Origin: a bacterium
GTDB taxonomy: Bacteria; Bacteroidota; Bacteroidia; Cytophagales; Cyclobacteriaceae
Assembly: GCA_024743255.1 (NCBI GenBank)
Contig: JANSWY010000049.1
Coordinates: 1 to 35,518 of the forward strand
Direction: 5' to 3'
DNA: 35,518 nt
The notes below the pieces were generated by a model. It was not told the origin of the DNA. It searched no databases and saw nothing but the letters and a program-made list of their open reading frames with translations. Positions 14,971-22,912 of this stretch are shown here, one piece after another. Both the position numbers and the translations under genes were made by a program. Within the stretch, counting starts at the first letter, position 1. Each line of letters begins with the position of its first letter.

Positions 14971-16151
14971 CTGATCAATTCGTACACTTCCCCTGCTTTA
15001 TACAAGTCACTCCCTTTTGGTAGCGTCAAAATACCATGCATTCTTGATAAAGTAATTAAGTCTCCAGAACCTCCGGTTTTTACAGGGAAAGCCTTAATCT
15101 GACCTGATTCAAACTCAATAGTTACTGGCAAGTGGTAAGTAAGATCTGGTTTGAAAACAACATCCTCCTGAAGAATTGCGGATACTTTAGGCACACTGAT
15201 ACTTTGACTAGCATTAAACCACTCAAGGAAATATGTTTTGTAGCACACATAAGCAGAAACAGGATTACCAGGAAACCCAAATACAACTTTTCCATTCTTA
15301 TCGGTACCAAACCACATAGGCTTACCTGGTCTCTGAGAGATTTTATGAAAATGCTTTTCAACACCAAGCTCTTCTAGCACTTCAGGCAAGAAATCTTTTT
15401 TTCCTCTTGATACACCTCCACTGAAAATTAAAACCTCAAACTCATTCAATAAATCTGAAATATTGGTTTTCAATTGATCTTTATCGTCAAGAAAATGTCG
15501 TTCCTCCCCATGGATGCCAATCTTACTCAATTCAGAGAGAATAGTATACGTATTTGATCTTCTGATCTGAAATGACTCAGGTGTTTGGTCTACATCAACC
15601 AATTCATCTCCTGTAGAGACTACTACAACTTTTGGCAATGCATTAACTAAAACCTGACTTTTCCCTACAGTTGCCAGCAAGCTAATATCTGCAGTATCCA
15701 AAAGTTTTCCCTTTGAGAGAATTACCTCTCCTTTTTCAGAGTCGGAGGCTTGTTTATGGACATTTTGCCCTTTGTTTATAAGTTCTAAATTGATGGTTGC
15801 AATTTTATTTTCAATAGAGATGTCCTCATATCTGATTACTGTATCTGTGCCTTCAGGTAAAACAGCTCCTGTCATAACTTCAAAGCAACCAGATATATCC
15901 TCCAACGTAAGCTGTGGTGATCCTGCAAGTTGCGTTCCAGCAATTGCAAAACTTCTTACACCCTCTTGAAATTTCGAAGATGCGATCGCAATGCCATCCA
16001 TAGCCACTCTGTTAAATGGAGGAAAATCTCTATCAGCCTCAATATCCTCTTCTAAAACTCTACCTGCTGCTTTTCGAAAATCAGTTAGTTCGGTATTAAA
16101 TGAAGTCCTTTTACTCCTTATAATATCTTTTGCTTCTTCAACCGTGATCAT
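14967..16151 (-). CDS. moeA: Molybdopterin molybdenumtransferase MoeA
   Basis: A 394-aa MoeA-type protein (family 390-420 aa) that inserts molybdate into adenylated molybdopterin. Recognisable motifs: FPPFNRVAMDGIA near the N-terminus, FEVMTGAVLPEGTDTVIRYED, STGDELV, FSGGVSRGKKDFLPEVLEELG, SQRPGKPMWFG and FGFPGNPVSAYVCY. It is the last gene of the operon, 3 nt after moaC. Its 3' end overlaps that of the CAP gene by 4 bp on the opposite strand. Confidence 0.95.
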   Translation of the reverse strand: MITVEEAKDIIRSKRTSFNTELTDFRKAAGRVLEEDIEADRDFPPFNRVAMDGIAIASSKFQEGVRSFAIAGTQLAGSPQLTLEDISGCFEVMTGAVLPEGTDTVIRYEDISIENKIATINLELINKGQNVHKQASDSEKGEVILSKGKLLDTADISLLATVGKSQVLVNALPKVVVVSTGDELVDVDQTPESFQIRRSNTYTILSELSKIGIHGEERHFLDDKDQLKTNISDLLNEFEVLIFSGGVSRGKKDFLPEVLEELGVEKHFHKISQRPGKPMWFGTDKNGKVVFGFPGNPVSAYVCYKTYFLEWFNASQSISVPKVSAILQEDVVFKPDLTYHLPVTIEFESGQIKAFPVKTGGSGDLITLSRMHGILTLPKGSDLYKAGEVYELIS

Positions 16152-16154
16152 ATC

Positions 16155-16625
16155 CTAATCCCTTGAAAAATCCCTTTTTCCGCCGCTTTTTTGGAGCAAC
16201 TTAGTTTCTAAAATGATAATATCATGCGACAATGCCTTACACATATCATAAACAGTTAAACATGCTATATTGGCTCCCGTCAGTGCCTCCATTTCTACTC
16301 CGGTATTTGAATTAGTCTTTACAGTGCACATAACTTTTATCGAATTCTCTTCCGGGATAATCTCAAAATCGCATCCAGAAATTGGGATATTATGGCATAG
16401 TGGAATCAAGTCCCAGGTCTTCTTTACAGCCATGGTTCCTGCAATTTTGGCTGTTGTGAAGATACCGCCTTTCTTGGTCAGGAAATTATCTTTTGCCAGG
16501 TCTTGAAATACCTCTTCCGGAAATTGAATAATCGCCTGAGCAGTTGCAATACGTAAGGAATTTTTTTTCCCAGAAGTATCAACCATTTGGACCTCTCCTT
16601 TATCATTTAAGTGCGTGACTCCCAT
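16155..16625 (-). CDS. moaC: Cyclic pyranopterin monophosphate synthase MoaC
   Basis: A 156-aa MoaC (family about 155-165 aa), which with MoaA converts GTP to cyclic pyranopterin monophosphate. Typical motifs: THLNDKGEVQMVDTSGK, KKTWDLIPLCHNIPI, TNSNTGVEMEALTGA and LTVYDMCKAL. The start ATG overlaps the last base of the moaA stop in TAATG, so translation is coupled. Confidence 0.96.
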   Translation of the reverse strand: MGVTHLNDKGEVQMVDTSGKKNSLRIATAQAIIQFPEEVFQDLAKDNFLTKKGGIFTTAKIAGTMAVKKTWDLIPLCHNIPISGCDFEIIPEENSIKVMCTVKTNSNTGVEMEALTGANIACLTVYDMCKALSHDIIILETKLLQKSGGKRDFSRD

Positions 16626-17608
16626 TATCCTCCAATTTTTGTCATTGATTCCTTAATACTTCTATTTGCCTGAGCTTCAAATCCGTCCTTAGCACGTTTT
16701 TGAATCACATTTACAATCTGCTCTTTAATTTCATCTTCACTGGTATCGGACCGTATTAGCTCCTTCAAATCCAATACATTTTCTCCGTATAAACAAGTAC
16801 GCATCATGCCATGATGAGAAACTCTAACCCGATTGCAAGTCCCACAAAAAGTTCTGCTGAAAGAAGGAATGATTCCAAACTTACCTTTATGACCTCTTGC
16901 CTGATAAAGAGACGAAGTAGAGCTTTCCGGGACCGGCAACTGCTCGGAATTTGGAAATAGGTTCGTAATGTGATCCAGGATCTTAACGTGATTCCATTTA
17001 ATTCCTGTGAAGTCTCGGCTAGCTCCATTAAACGGCATTTCCTCAAGAAATCTTACTGTTACCGGTTTATCCTTAGTAAACTCAACAAATGATTGAATCT
17101 CCTGAATATTCTTATCTGGCATCACTACACAATTCACCTTTATATCGAACCCAAATTTCATGATCAAATCCAGGTTTTTCATGACTGTGGAAAAATTGTC
17201 TCTGCGGGTTATTTCTTGGAATGTATCTCGATCCAGAGAATCTAAACTCAAATTAATGGTTCGAACCTTACTGGCTTTCAAAGTTTGCAGCTGCTCCTCA
17301 TTCAAGACCGTACCATTGGTAGTAATGGAAATTTCATCAAGACCATTCAAACCTGACACTTCTTGAATTAACTCCATCAAGCCATCTCTTACAAATGGCT
17401 CTCCACCTGTGAATCTCACTTTATCAACTCCCATCTCCGAAAAAATTCTGATAAGTTGACTCATTTCCGGGAAGGTCAATAGATTTTGTTTGTGCTCAAA
17501 TTGCAAGCCTTGCTCAGGCATACAATAGGTACATCTCAAATTACAACGATCTGTAACAGATATCCTTAAGTAGTTGATAGGTCGGTTATGATTATCGGTT
17601 AATTGCAT
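16625..17608 (-). CDS. moaA: GTP 3',8-cyclase MoaA
   Basis: A 327-aa radical-SAM enzyme acting on GTP in the first step of molybdenum cofactor synthesis. The radical-SAM [4Fe-4S] motif is C22-x3-C26-x2-C29 (RCNLRCTYCMP). The second cluster uses C255, C258 and C272 (FCGTCNRVRVS, then RTC). FTGGEPFVRDGL and the C-terminal Gly-Gly, needed for activity, are present. A longer frame reaching 17656 would overlap moaE; the ATG at 17608 gives the usual N-terminus and lies 14 nt after the moaE stop. The last codons (GGA GG.) merge into TAATG, the moaC start. Confidence 0.96.
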   Translation of the reverse strand: MQLTDNHNRPINYLRISVTDRCNLRCTYCMPEQGLQFEHKQNLLTFPEMSQLIRIFSEMGVDKVRFTGGEPFVRDGLMELIQEVSGLNGLDEISITTNGTVLNEEQLQTLKASKVRTINLSLDSLDRDTFQEITRRDNFSTVMKNLDLIMKFGFDIKVNCVVMPDKNIQEIQSFVEFTKDKPVTVRFLEEMPFNGASRDFTGIKWNHVKILDHITNLFPNSEQLPVPESSTSSLYQARGHKGKFGIIPSFSRTFCGTCNRVRVSHHGMMRTCLYGENVLDLKELIRSDTSEDEIKEQIVNVIQKRAKDGFEAQANRSIKESMTKIGG

Positions 17609-17621
17609 TCCATTCCAAAAA

Positions 17622-18029
17622 TTATGGGTGAGCCGAAACCCAAACCGATTCATCAATAAATACTTCTCGCTTCCAAATGGGAACTGTTTTCTTTAGTTCG
17701 TCAATCAGAAATCTGCATGACGCAAATGCTGCATCTCTGTGTGCGGCGGAAGCTCCAATTACAACTACTGGCTCCCCTATCTCCTTTTTCCCAACTACAT
17801 GTTGAATAACCACCTTATTCAAAGGCCATTCCTCATTAGCTCTGGAAATTAATTTCTCCATTTCCTTGATGGCCATTGGAGCGTAGGCTTCAAATTCTAG
17901 AGAGTTAACTTCTTTCTTATTGGTGTGATCTCTTACCGTTCCAACGAACAAGCATATTCCACCTGAAGAATTGTGGCTTAATTGTTTATAAGCCAGATTC
18001 AAATCAATATTTTCTACAATGCTTACCAT
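17622..18029 (-). CDS. moaE: Molybdopterin synthase large subunit MoaE
   Basis: A 135-aa MoaE. Family motifs: GGICLFVGTVRDHTNKKEV, LEFEAYAPMAIKEM, VVGKKEIGEPVVVIGASAAHRDAAF, and the Lys-rich active segment ELKKTVPIWKREVF. Two MoaE and two MoaD subunits insert two sulfurs into cyclic pyranopterin monophosphate. The start ATG overlaps the last base of the moaD stop (TAATG). Confidence 0.95.
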   Translation of the reverse strand: MVSIVENIDLNLAYKQLSHNSSGGICLFVGTVRDHTNKKEVNSLEFEAYAPMAIKEMEKLISRANEEWPLNKVVIQHVVGKKEIGEPVVVIGASAAHRDAAFASCRFLIDELKKTVPIWKREVFIDESVWVSAHP

Positions 18030-18268
18030 TATCCTCCACTTACTGGTGGTATTAACGCCACCGTGTCATTCTGATTAATGATTACATCATTTTGGGCATA
18101 TTCTTCATTGACTGCTATTGCGAGAGAATTGAGCCTGGAGAGTTCCGGAAATTGATTTTTCAAATCCTGAAGCAACTTTCCAACATTTGTCTCTGTGCTT
18201 TTGAGTTCATAGTCAACCTCACTTTGTCCAACTATATCTCTGGTAATACCAAATAGCAATAGCTTCAT
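18029..18268 (-). CDS. moaD: Molybdopterin synthase sulfur-carrier subunit MoaD
   Basis: A 79-aa ubiquitin-like MoaD. KLLLFGITRDIVG forms the first strand, VALIPPVSGG the end, and the terminal Gly-Gly is the thiocarboxylate site. The frame can be extended to a TTG at 18277, but the ATG at 18268 gives the typical MoaD N-terminus. A TAATTTTG promoter-like box ends only 6 nt before this ATG, so the operon message may be almost leaderless. It is the first gene of moaD-moaE-moaA-moaC-moeA. Confidence 0.93.
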   Translation of the reverse strand: MKLLLFGITRDIVGQSEVDYELKSTETNVGKLLQDLKNQFPELSRLNSLAIAVNEEYAQNDVIINQNDTVALIPPVSGG

Positions 18269-18274
18269 ATCATC

Positions 18275-18282
18275 CAAAATTA
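18275..18282 (-). promoter_or_regulatory. Possible -7 box before moaD
   Basis: TAATTTTG on the minus strand fits TAnnTTTG, but no TTG lies about 20 nt upstream. If used, transcription would start at or next to the ATG at 18268. Confidence 0.25.
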
Positions 18283-18363
18283 GATCATAAAAAATTAAAA
18301 ATGCTGTTCAGACCACCTCAAATGAATCCTGAATGACAGATTAATAGTCATCCGCCAAAAACA

Positions 18364-18393
18364 CTTGATTTTGATGATATTTTAATAGTTTTG
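18364..18393 (+). promoter_or_regulatory. Promoter of the sigma factor gene
   Basis: CTTG (18364-18367), 18 nt, and TAGTTTTG (18386-18393) fit the Bacteroidota consensus, with the box ending 18 nt before the ATG at 18412. Confidence 0.45.
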
Positions 18394-18411
18394 GAACATT
18401 AATCACCTGGA

Positions 18412-18936
18412 ATGAACACAAATAAATCAGTTTGCGAACAACAAAACTTCAATTTTCTCTACGAAGAACACATTGATCAGTTACGTAATTTTCTTTACTA
18501 CAAGTGTGGCGATCTGGATGAAGCTGAAGATTTAGCTCATGAATCCTACACTAAACTATGGGAGAAATGTGCGGAAGTAGTTTGGGAAACAGCCAAAGGC
18601 TTTCTTTTCACAGTTGCCAAAAGACTATTCCTAAACAAAGTTAGTCATGATAAAGTAGTCCTTACTTTCGAGAAGGAAAACCCGTTGAAAGACAAAAGTG
18701 AAGACCCTCATTTTGTGATGCGGGGTGAAGAGTTTAAGGCGAAACTTGAAGAAGAAATTGGTAAACTTCCCGAAAGGCAAAGAACAATATTCCTAATGAA
18801 CAGAATAGACAAAATGTCTTACAAAGAAGTTGCAGAAGCACTTGATATCAGTGTGAAGGCAGTAGAAAAAAGTCTTGGGAAAGTGATGAAAAAACTTCGC
18901 GGTTCTATTGACGAACTAAATAAATACAAAATTTAA
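18412..18936 (+). CDS. ECF-type RNA polymerase sigma factor
   Basis: A 174-aa sigma-70 family protein of the extracytoplasmic function group. Region 2 covers about 15-80 (FLYEEHIDQLRNFLYYKCGD, DLAHESYTKLWEKC) and region 4 about 113-165 (LEEEIGKLPERQRTIFLMNR, YKEVAEALDISVKAVEKSL). It lacks other regions, as usual for ECF factors. It lies 45 nt upstream of the FecR gene, and the pair is the standard cytoplasmic half of a surface-signalling system. Confidence 0.95.
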   Translation: MNTNKSVCEQQNFNFLYEEHIDQLRNFLYYKCGDLDEAEDLAHESYTKLWEKCAEVVWETAKGFLFTVAKRLFLNKVSHDKVVLTFEKENPLKDKSEDPHFVMRGEEFKAKLEEEIGKLPERQRTIFLMNRIDKMSYKEVAEALDISVKAVEKSLGKVMKKLRGSIDELNKYKI

Positions 18937-18981
18937 CGAATAGGGGGTGGTATTTAGTATGCAAGCTTGTCATTTTATCAA

Positions 18982-19908
18982 ATGGAAAACAGGGACACAG
19001 ACACAATAATCGCAAAATGGCTCGCTGGGGAGATATCCGATGAGGAATTCGTCCAGGAAGAGTCACATGAAACTTTGGAGGCTATGAAGCTCATTGCCTC
19101 TGAGGTCGAACAATGGTCCATTCCGCCTGTTGACAAAGTACAAGGAATGGCTCGTTTGCAAGAAAGGCTCGACCAAACAAAGCAGGAAGCCAAAGTAATT
19201 CCACTCGGAAGGAGATGGATTACTGGAATCGCGGCTGCAATCGCTTTGATTGCTGTGAGTTATTTGGTATTCTTCAATTCAGACGATTTGATGCAATACA
19301 ATACAGTTGCTGGTGAACTGGAAGTAATAGAATTACCTGATGGATCTACCGCCACCTTGAATTCATCATCTTCTCTTAGCTATGCACCAAAATCCTGGCC
19401 AAAGAAAAGAAGGTTAAAACTAAAAGGTGAAGCTTACTTTGAAGTTGCAAAAGGCTCAACCTTTACTGTAGAAATTGACGATTCTAAGGTAGAAGTGTTA
19501 GGTACTAAGTTCAATGTCAGAAAAAGACAGCAATTTTTGTCTGTAGAATGTTTTGAGGGAAAAGTGGGTGTCACTATCTCTAATTCCGATTCTACGTCTG
19601 TTATTCTGGCAGGAGAAAACATACAGTTTGACGGATCAGACCTTACCAGAGGAAGAACGGAGGACATTAAGCCTATTTGGATTGATGGTAATTCCACAAA
19701 ATTCAAGAATGCTGCACTAGGGGATGTATTTGAAGCTTTAAAAGCACAGTTTGGTATTACTATTGAATACGATCCAAAGGTAGATTTATCAAGAAAGTAC
19801 TCAGGAAGCTTTGTTCATTCTAACGTAGAAACTGCACTTAGAATGGTATGCGATCCACTGAGCTTAAGTTACAAGAAGGCGGGATCTGACAATTACCAGA
19901 TCTATTAA
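18982..19908 (+). CDS. FecR-type anti-sigma factor
   Basis: A 308-aa protein with an N-terminal cytoplasmic anti-sigma part, a single membrane segment at about 80-98 (WITGIAAAIALIAVSYLVFF), and a periplasmic FecR domain (ELPDGSTATLNSSSSLSY, GEAYFEVAKGSTF, VLGTKFNVR). A C-terminal DUF4974/STN-like domain (FEALKAQFGITIEYDP) closes the protein. Such proteins hold an ECF sigma factor at the membrane until a TonB receptor signals. A TTG at 18967 could extend the frame by 5 residues; ATG at 18982 is preferred. The TonB receptor gene faces it from the other side, 13 bp away, with no visible terminator. Confidence 0.93.
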   Translation: MENRDTDTIIAKWLAGEISDEEFVQEESHETLEAMKLIASEVEQWSIPPVDKVQGMARLQERLDQTKQEAKVIPLGRRWITGIAAAIALIAVSYLVFFNSDDLMQYNTVAGELEVIELPDGSTATLNSSSSLSYAPKSWPKKRRLKLKGEAYFEVAKGSTFTVEIDDSKVEVLGTKFNVRKRQQFLSVECFEGKVGVTISNSDSTSVILAGENIQFDGSDLTRGRTEDIKPIWIDGNSTKFKNAALGDVFEALKAQFGITIEYDPKVDLSRKYSGSFVHSNVETALRMVCDPLSLSYKKAGSDNYQIY

Positions 19909-19921
19909 TTGAGGTTATTTT

Positions 19922-22510
19922 TTAGAATTCTACCTTAATCATAAGATCTGGTGCAAACCCGATAGTAAAACGGTCTGCAGGGAGAGTTCGGGGAACACCA
20001 TCTACCGTTCCTCCCAATAACCGTACATTGATTGTTTCAAGAAGATTTTCCTGGTTGTATAAATTCAAAACAGAGGCACCAAGCGTTACTTTGGTTCCCC
20101 CTTGCCCAGGGAAGAACTCATAATTTAATGACGCATCAAGCTGGTGCACCCAATCAAACCGTTCTAATTCCCCAACAGGAGTAGGATCTGGAAGTTCTGC
20201 TGTGTATGGACCAACAACTGGAAAAAATGGATCATCAAAATAATTAGGCAAACCACTACTTGCTGACCACCCTAGTGAACCTCTAAAATTATTCCATTTA
20301 AAAGCTCCAGCAATGGATATGTTGTGAGTTTGATCATAGTTAGCTGGAAACTCCTCAGTCTTAAGGTCTGGAAACATCATATATGCCCTGCTTAATGTAT
20401 AGTTTGTCCAGATGTCAAAGTTGTCAAATCTATATTTTGCCAAGAAATCTAGTCCTCTAACGTTTAGACTCCCATAGAGTGTAGATTGCGAGAGACCACC
20501 CATAGGTAATTCCTCACTTGGACCGTTTGTAAACAATCCATTTACATCTTTGTAATAGCCATCTACATCAAACAAAAAATTGGGTGTTTGATAAGAAAAG
20601 CCTGCAAGAGCCTGCCAACTGGCCAACCTGGGTCCATTTGGACTAATAATTCCCCAGGTCAATTTCTCAATAGATAGATCAGAAAAATCAAAGAACAATG
20701 TTTTGGAAAGAAACTGACTGTATAGTCCATATGAGGATTTAAAAGTAAGCTGATCAGTAATTGAATAATTCAGAAATATCCTTGGTTCCAGTCTAAAATC
20801 CTCCAGTTGAGATACACTGTTAGCCCGCACTCCTGTGTTTAATGCTAATCTTGGAATTCCATAGTAAGCAAAATCAACAAACACACTATTGATGTCAACC
20901 TCAGCTCCTCCAGGAATAATTCTAGCAGGTGGTTGCATTGGCCTCCTAATTACATCTGAAAATTCCGCTTCAATGTGGGTATACTCATACCCAAAGCTGA
21001 ATTCACTTTTTTCAGATTCCCTAGTCAAGGAAGCGCCAAACTTCGAGTTACTAATATCATTTCTAACATTTTGCATGGAAGCAGGGCGTCCTCTGTTGTC
21101 AAAATCATCATTATCCAATTGGTATACATAATTTGAGGTTGTGAAGAATAAAGAGCTCTGCCAGGTACCAAATGATTTATTCCAGTTTGCACTTATACCA
21201 AAATTGGAAAGATCGGTTTGCTGTAGGTTTTGACTGATATTATTTGAGGTATCATTGTCAAGTATGCTAATTGTATTAACATTATTGATGCTCAAAATAT
21301 GGAATTTCAACTGATCGTTCTCTGATGGCTCTATGACTATGGTTCCATTTAAGTCCCAAAAATCATAGCTTACAGGCTCTAATACCTGGTCTTCCCTTGC
21401 ATCTCTGATTCCAATATCCGTAGCAGATATGACCAAATCATCAAATTTCTCTTCTTTAGGTGATCTATAGTCCCCTGGGTGCGATCCTCTAAATGAAAAG
21501 ACCATCCCTAATTTATCTTTTACCACCGGAACCTTCATATAACTACTAGCCATATACGTATTGCTGGCTAAGCCCAATTTAAATTCTTCTGGCACTTTAG
21601 AGTTTGACTCTATTTCTACAGCTCCCCCAACTCTACCTCCGAGTCTTGGAGCAAAACCACTTCGATGAACCGTTACTTTATCAATGATATCAGTACTGAA
21701 TGGAGAAATTGTTCCGTAGTAATAACCCTGATGATAAATTGGAATATTATTAAACAGAATGAGTGTTTGGTCTGGTGTTCCTCCTCTTACTCTTAGCTCT
21801 CCAGAACGACCGGTAACTGTGTGAATACCAGGAAGAGTCTTCAAAGAAACCAACAAATCTTTGTCCAGATCACCGGGAAGCATTCCCAAGTCACTAGTTT
21901 TTACCGCAAGGCTATGATTTTTTTGATCCGCACTAATGCCGTCACCCAGATAGGAAGTAATTACAAGTTCGCTAAGAATGGTTGTCCCTTGCTTCAGCTT
22001 TATGATTTTACTATTTTTTTGAATCAACTCAATTATTGGGATCTCCAGCTTATCGTAACCTAAAAACTCTAAAGAAATTACATCTGAGGCTTGCCATTCC
22101 AAAGTGGTTCGAATTTTACCATCAACATCACTTACAATTTGTAAAAGCTCTCCATTCTTTTTGATATATACTCCAGGAATCGTAGATCCTTCAGTTGCAT
22201 CCTGTATTGTAAGATCGATTGTATATGGTTTTGTTTTAACAAGAATGAAATTCCCTTCTACTTGTTCAAAATCCAATGGTACTTTTGATGAAAGTAGACT
22301 CAATATATCTTTAGAAGAACCCAACTCGAACTCATTTGAATTAAAGATAAATTGAGATGCCAAATCCGGATCATATGAAAATTCCAATCCATAATTTTCT
22401 TCCAAATCTGCAATAATCTGCTGAAGAGAAACTTGCTCGATTTGAGCAGATATTCGGATAGAAGTAAATAAAATTACTAAAATCAGTGTTCCAATTTTTC
22501 TAATATTCAT
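19922..22510 (-). CDS. TonB-dependent receptor with N-terminal STN signalling domain
   Basis: An 862-aa outer-membrane receptor. Signal peptide about 1-22; STN domain about 24-92 (LQQIIADLEENYGLEFSYDP), which contacts FecR-type anti-sigma factors; a carboxypeptidase-regulatory-like domain about 96-175 (FLGYDKLEI); plug about 195-300 (LVSLKTLPGIHTVTGRSGE, VRGGTPDQTLILFNNIPIY, GGRVGGAVEI); and a beta-barrel ending in Phe (KVEF). The substrate is not evident. It is convergent with the sigma/FecR pair rather than in the usual same-strand order, but its STN domain and position make it the likely partner. Confidence 0.93.
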   Translation of the reverse strand: MNIRKIGTLILVILFTSIRISAQIEQVSLQQIIADLEENYGLEFSYDPDLASQFIFNSNEFELGSSKDILSLLSSKVPLDFEQVEGNFILVKTKPYTIDLTIQDATEGSTIPGVYIKKNGELLQIVSDVDGKIRTTLEWQASDVISLEFLGYDKLEIPIIELIQKNSKIIKLKQGTTILSELVITSYLGDGISADQKNHSLAVKTSDLGMLPGDLDKDLLVSLKTLPGIHTVTGRSGELRVRGGTPDQTLILFNNIPIYHQGYYYGTISPFSTDIIDKVTVHRSGFAPRLGGRVGGAVEIESNSKVPEEFKLGLASNTYMASSYMKVPVVKDKLGMVFSFRGSHPGDYRSPKEEKFDDLVISATDIGIRDAREDQVLEPVSYDFWDLNGTIVIEPSENDQLKFHILSINNVNTISILDNDTSNNISQNLQQTDLSNFGISANWNKSFGTWQSSLFFTTSNYVYQLDNDDFDNRGRPASMQNVRNDISNSKFGASLTRESEKSEFSFGYEYTHIEAEFSDVIRRPMQPPARIIPGGAEVDINSVFVDFAYYGIPRLALNTGVRANSVSQLEDFRLEPRIFLNYSITDQLTFKSSYGLYSQFLSKTLFFDFSDLSIEKLTWGIISPNGPRLASWQALAGFSYQTPNFLFDVDGYYKDVNGLFTNGPSEELPMGGLSQSTLYGSLNVRGLDFLAKYRFDNFDIWTNYTLSRAYMMFPDLKTEEFPANYDQTHNISIAGAFKWNNFRGSLGWSASSGLPNYFDDPFFPVVGPYTAELPDPTPVGELERFDWVHQLDASLNYEFFPGQGGTKVTLGASVLNLYNQENLLETINVRLLGGTVDGVPRTLPADRFTIGFAPDLMIKVEF

Positions 22511-22615
22511 AGATAGCCGCCTATGAGGGGTGATTAGGTGTAAATCTAATTAATGTTTCAAATTTTTCTGGGGCGGACCAGATACGTAATTTAGCAATGC
22601 CAACTGTAAAAAAAC

Positions 22616-22646
22616 AAAAGCTTCGAGTTATAATACCGAAGCTTCC
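22616..22646 (-). terminator. Second hairpin downstream of tRNA-Lys, strong T tail
   Basis: AAGCTTCG and CGAAGCTT form an 8-bp perfect stem. On the minus strand a TTTTGTTTTTTT tail follows, so this is a good intrinsic terminator. It lies about 106 nt before the TonB receptor ATG and 73 nt beyond the first hairpin after tRNA-Lys. Confidence 0.75.
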
Positions 22647-22719
22647 ATTAATTCTAACGTGGAGTAGAAAATTTAGTGCAATACACCAAACTTCTTTTCC
22701 ACTTTTCGTATAAACAACA

Positions 22720-22746
22720 AAGCTCCGAATCTGAGATTCGAAGCTT
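22720..22746 (-). terminator. First hairpin after tRNA-Lys
   Basis: AAGCTCCGAATC and GATTCGAAGCTT form a 12-bp stem with one mismatch and a 3-nt loop, 8 nt after the tRNA 3' end. On the minus strand the tail is TGTTGTTTAT. Its stem shares AAGCTTCG with the hairpin at 22616-22646. Confidence 0.7.
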
Positions 22747-22754
22747 AAAGAGTG

Positions 22755-22827
22755 TGATTCCGCTGGGGCTCGAACCCAGGACCCTCTCCTTAAAAGGGAG
22801 ATGCTCTACCAGCTGAGCTACGAAATC
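22755..22827 (-). tRNA. tRNA-Lys(TTT)
   Basis: The reverse complement GATTTCGTAGCTCAGCTGG, with anticodon stem TCTCC/GGGAGA-type pairing around CTTTTAA, gives anticodon TTT. The acceptor strands GATTTCG and CGGAATC pair fully (one T-G), with discriminator A and a GTTCGAG T-loop. CCA is not encoded. Confidence 0.95.
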
Positions 22828-22852
22828 ATTTTTTTTATATTTTTGTCTCTTT

Positions 22853-22871
22853 TTAAGGGCGTCCCCCTTAA
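22853..22871. other. Small hairpin in tRNA-Lys leader
   Basis: TTAAGGG and CCCTTAA form a perfect 7-bp stem with a 5-nt loop in the predicted 5' leader of the tRNA-Lys transcript, between its -7 box and the mature 5' end. On the plus strand it lies just before the TPR/SH3 gene. A role in processing or control is possible but unproven. Confidence 0.4.
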
Positions 22872-22879
22872 TGAGGTTG

Positions 22880-22912
22880 CAAATCTAGGATGGTAATGTT
22901 TAAAAAACAAAA
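22880..22912 (-). promoter_or_regulatory. Promoter of tRNA-Lys
   Basis: On the minus strand, TTTTG, exactly 20 nt, and a perfect TAGATTTG. It continues as TTTGCAACCT, like the other tRNA promoters. It overlaps the first 8 codons of the divergent TPR/SH3 gene. Confidence 0.75.

Noticed and set aside
17609-17656. Longer MoaA start overlapping moaE
   Set aside because: The added 16 residues are not part of MoaA; ATG at 17608 gives the standard N-terminus.
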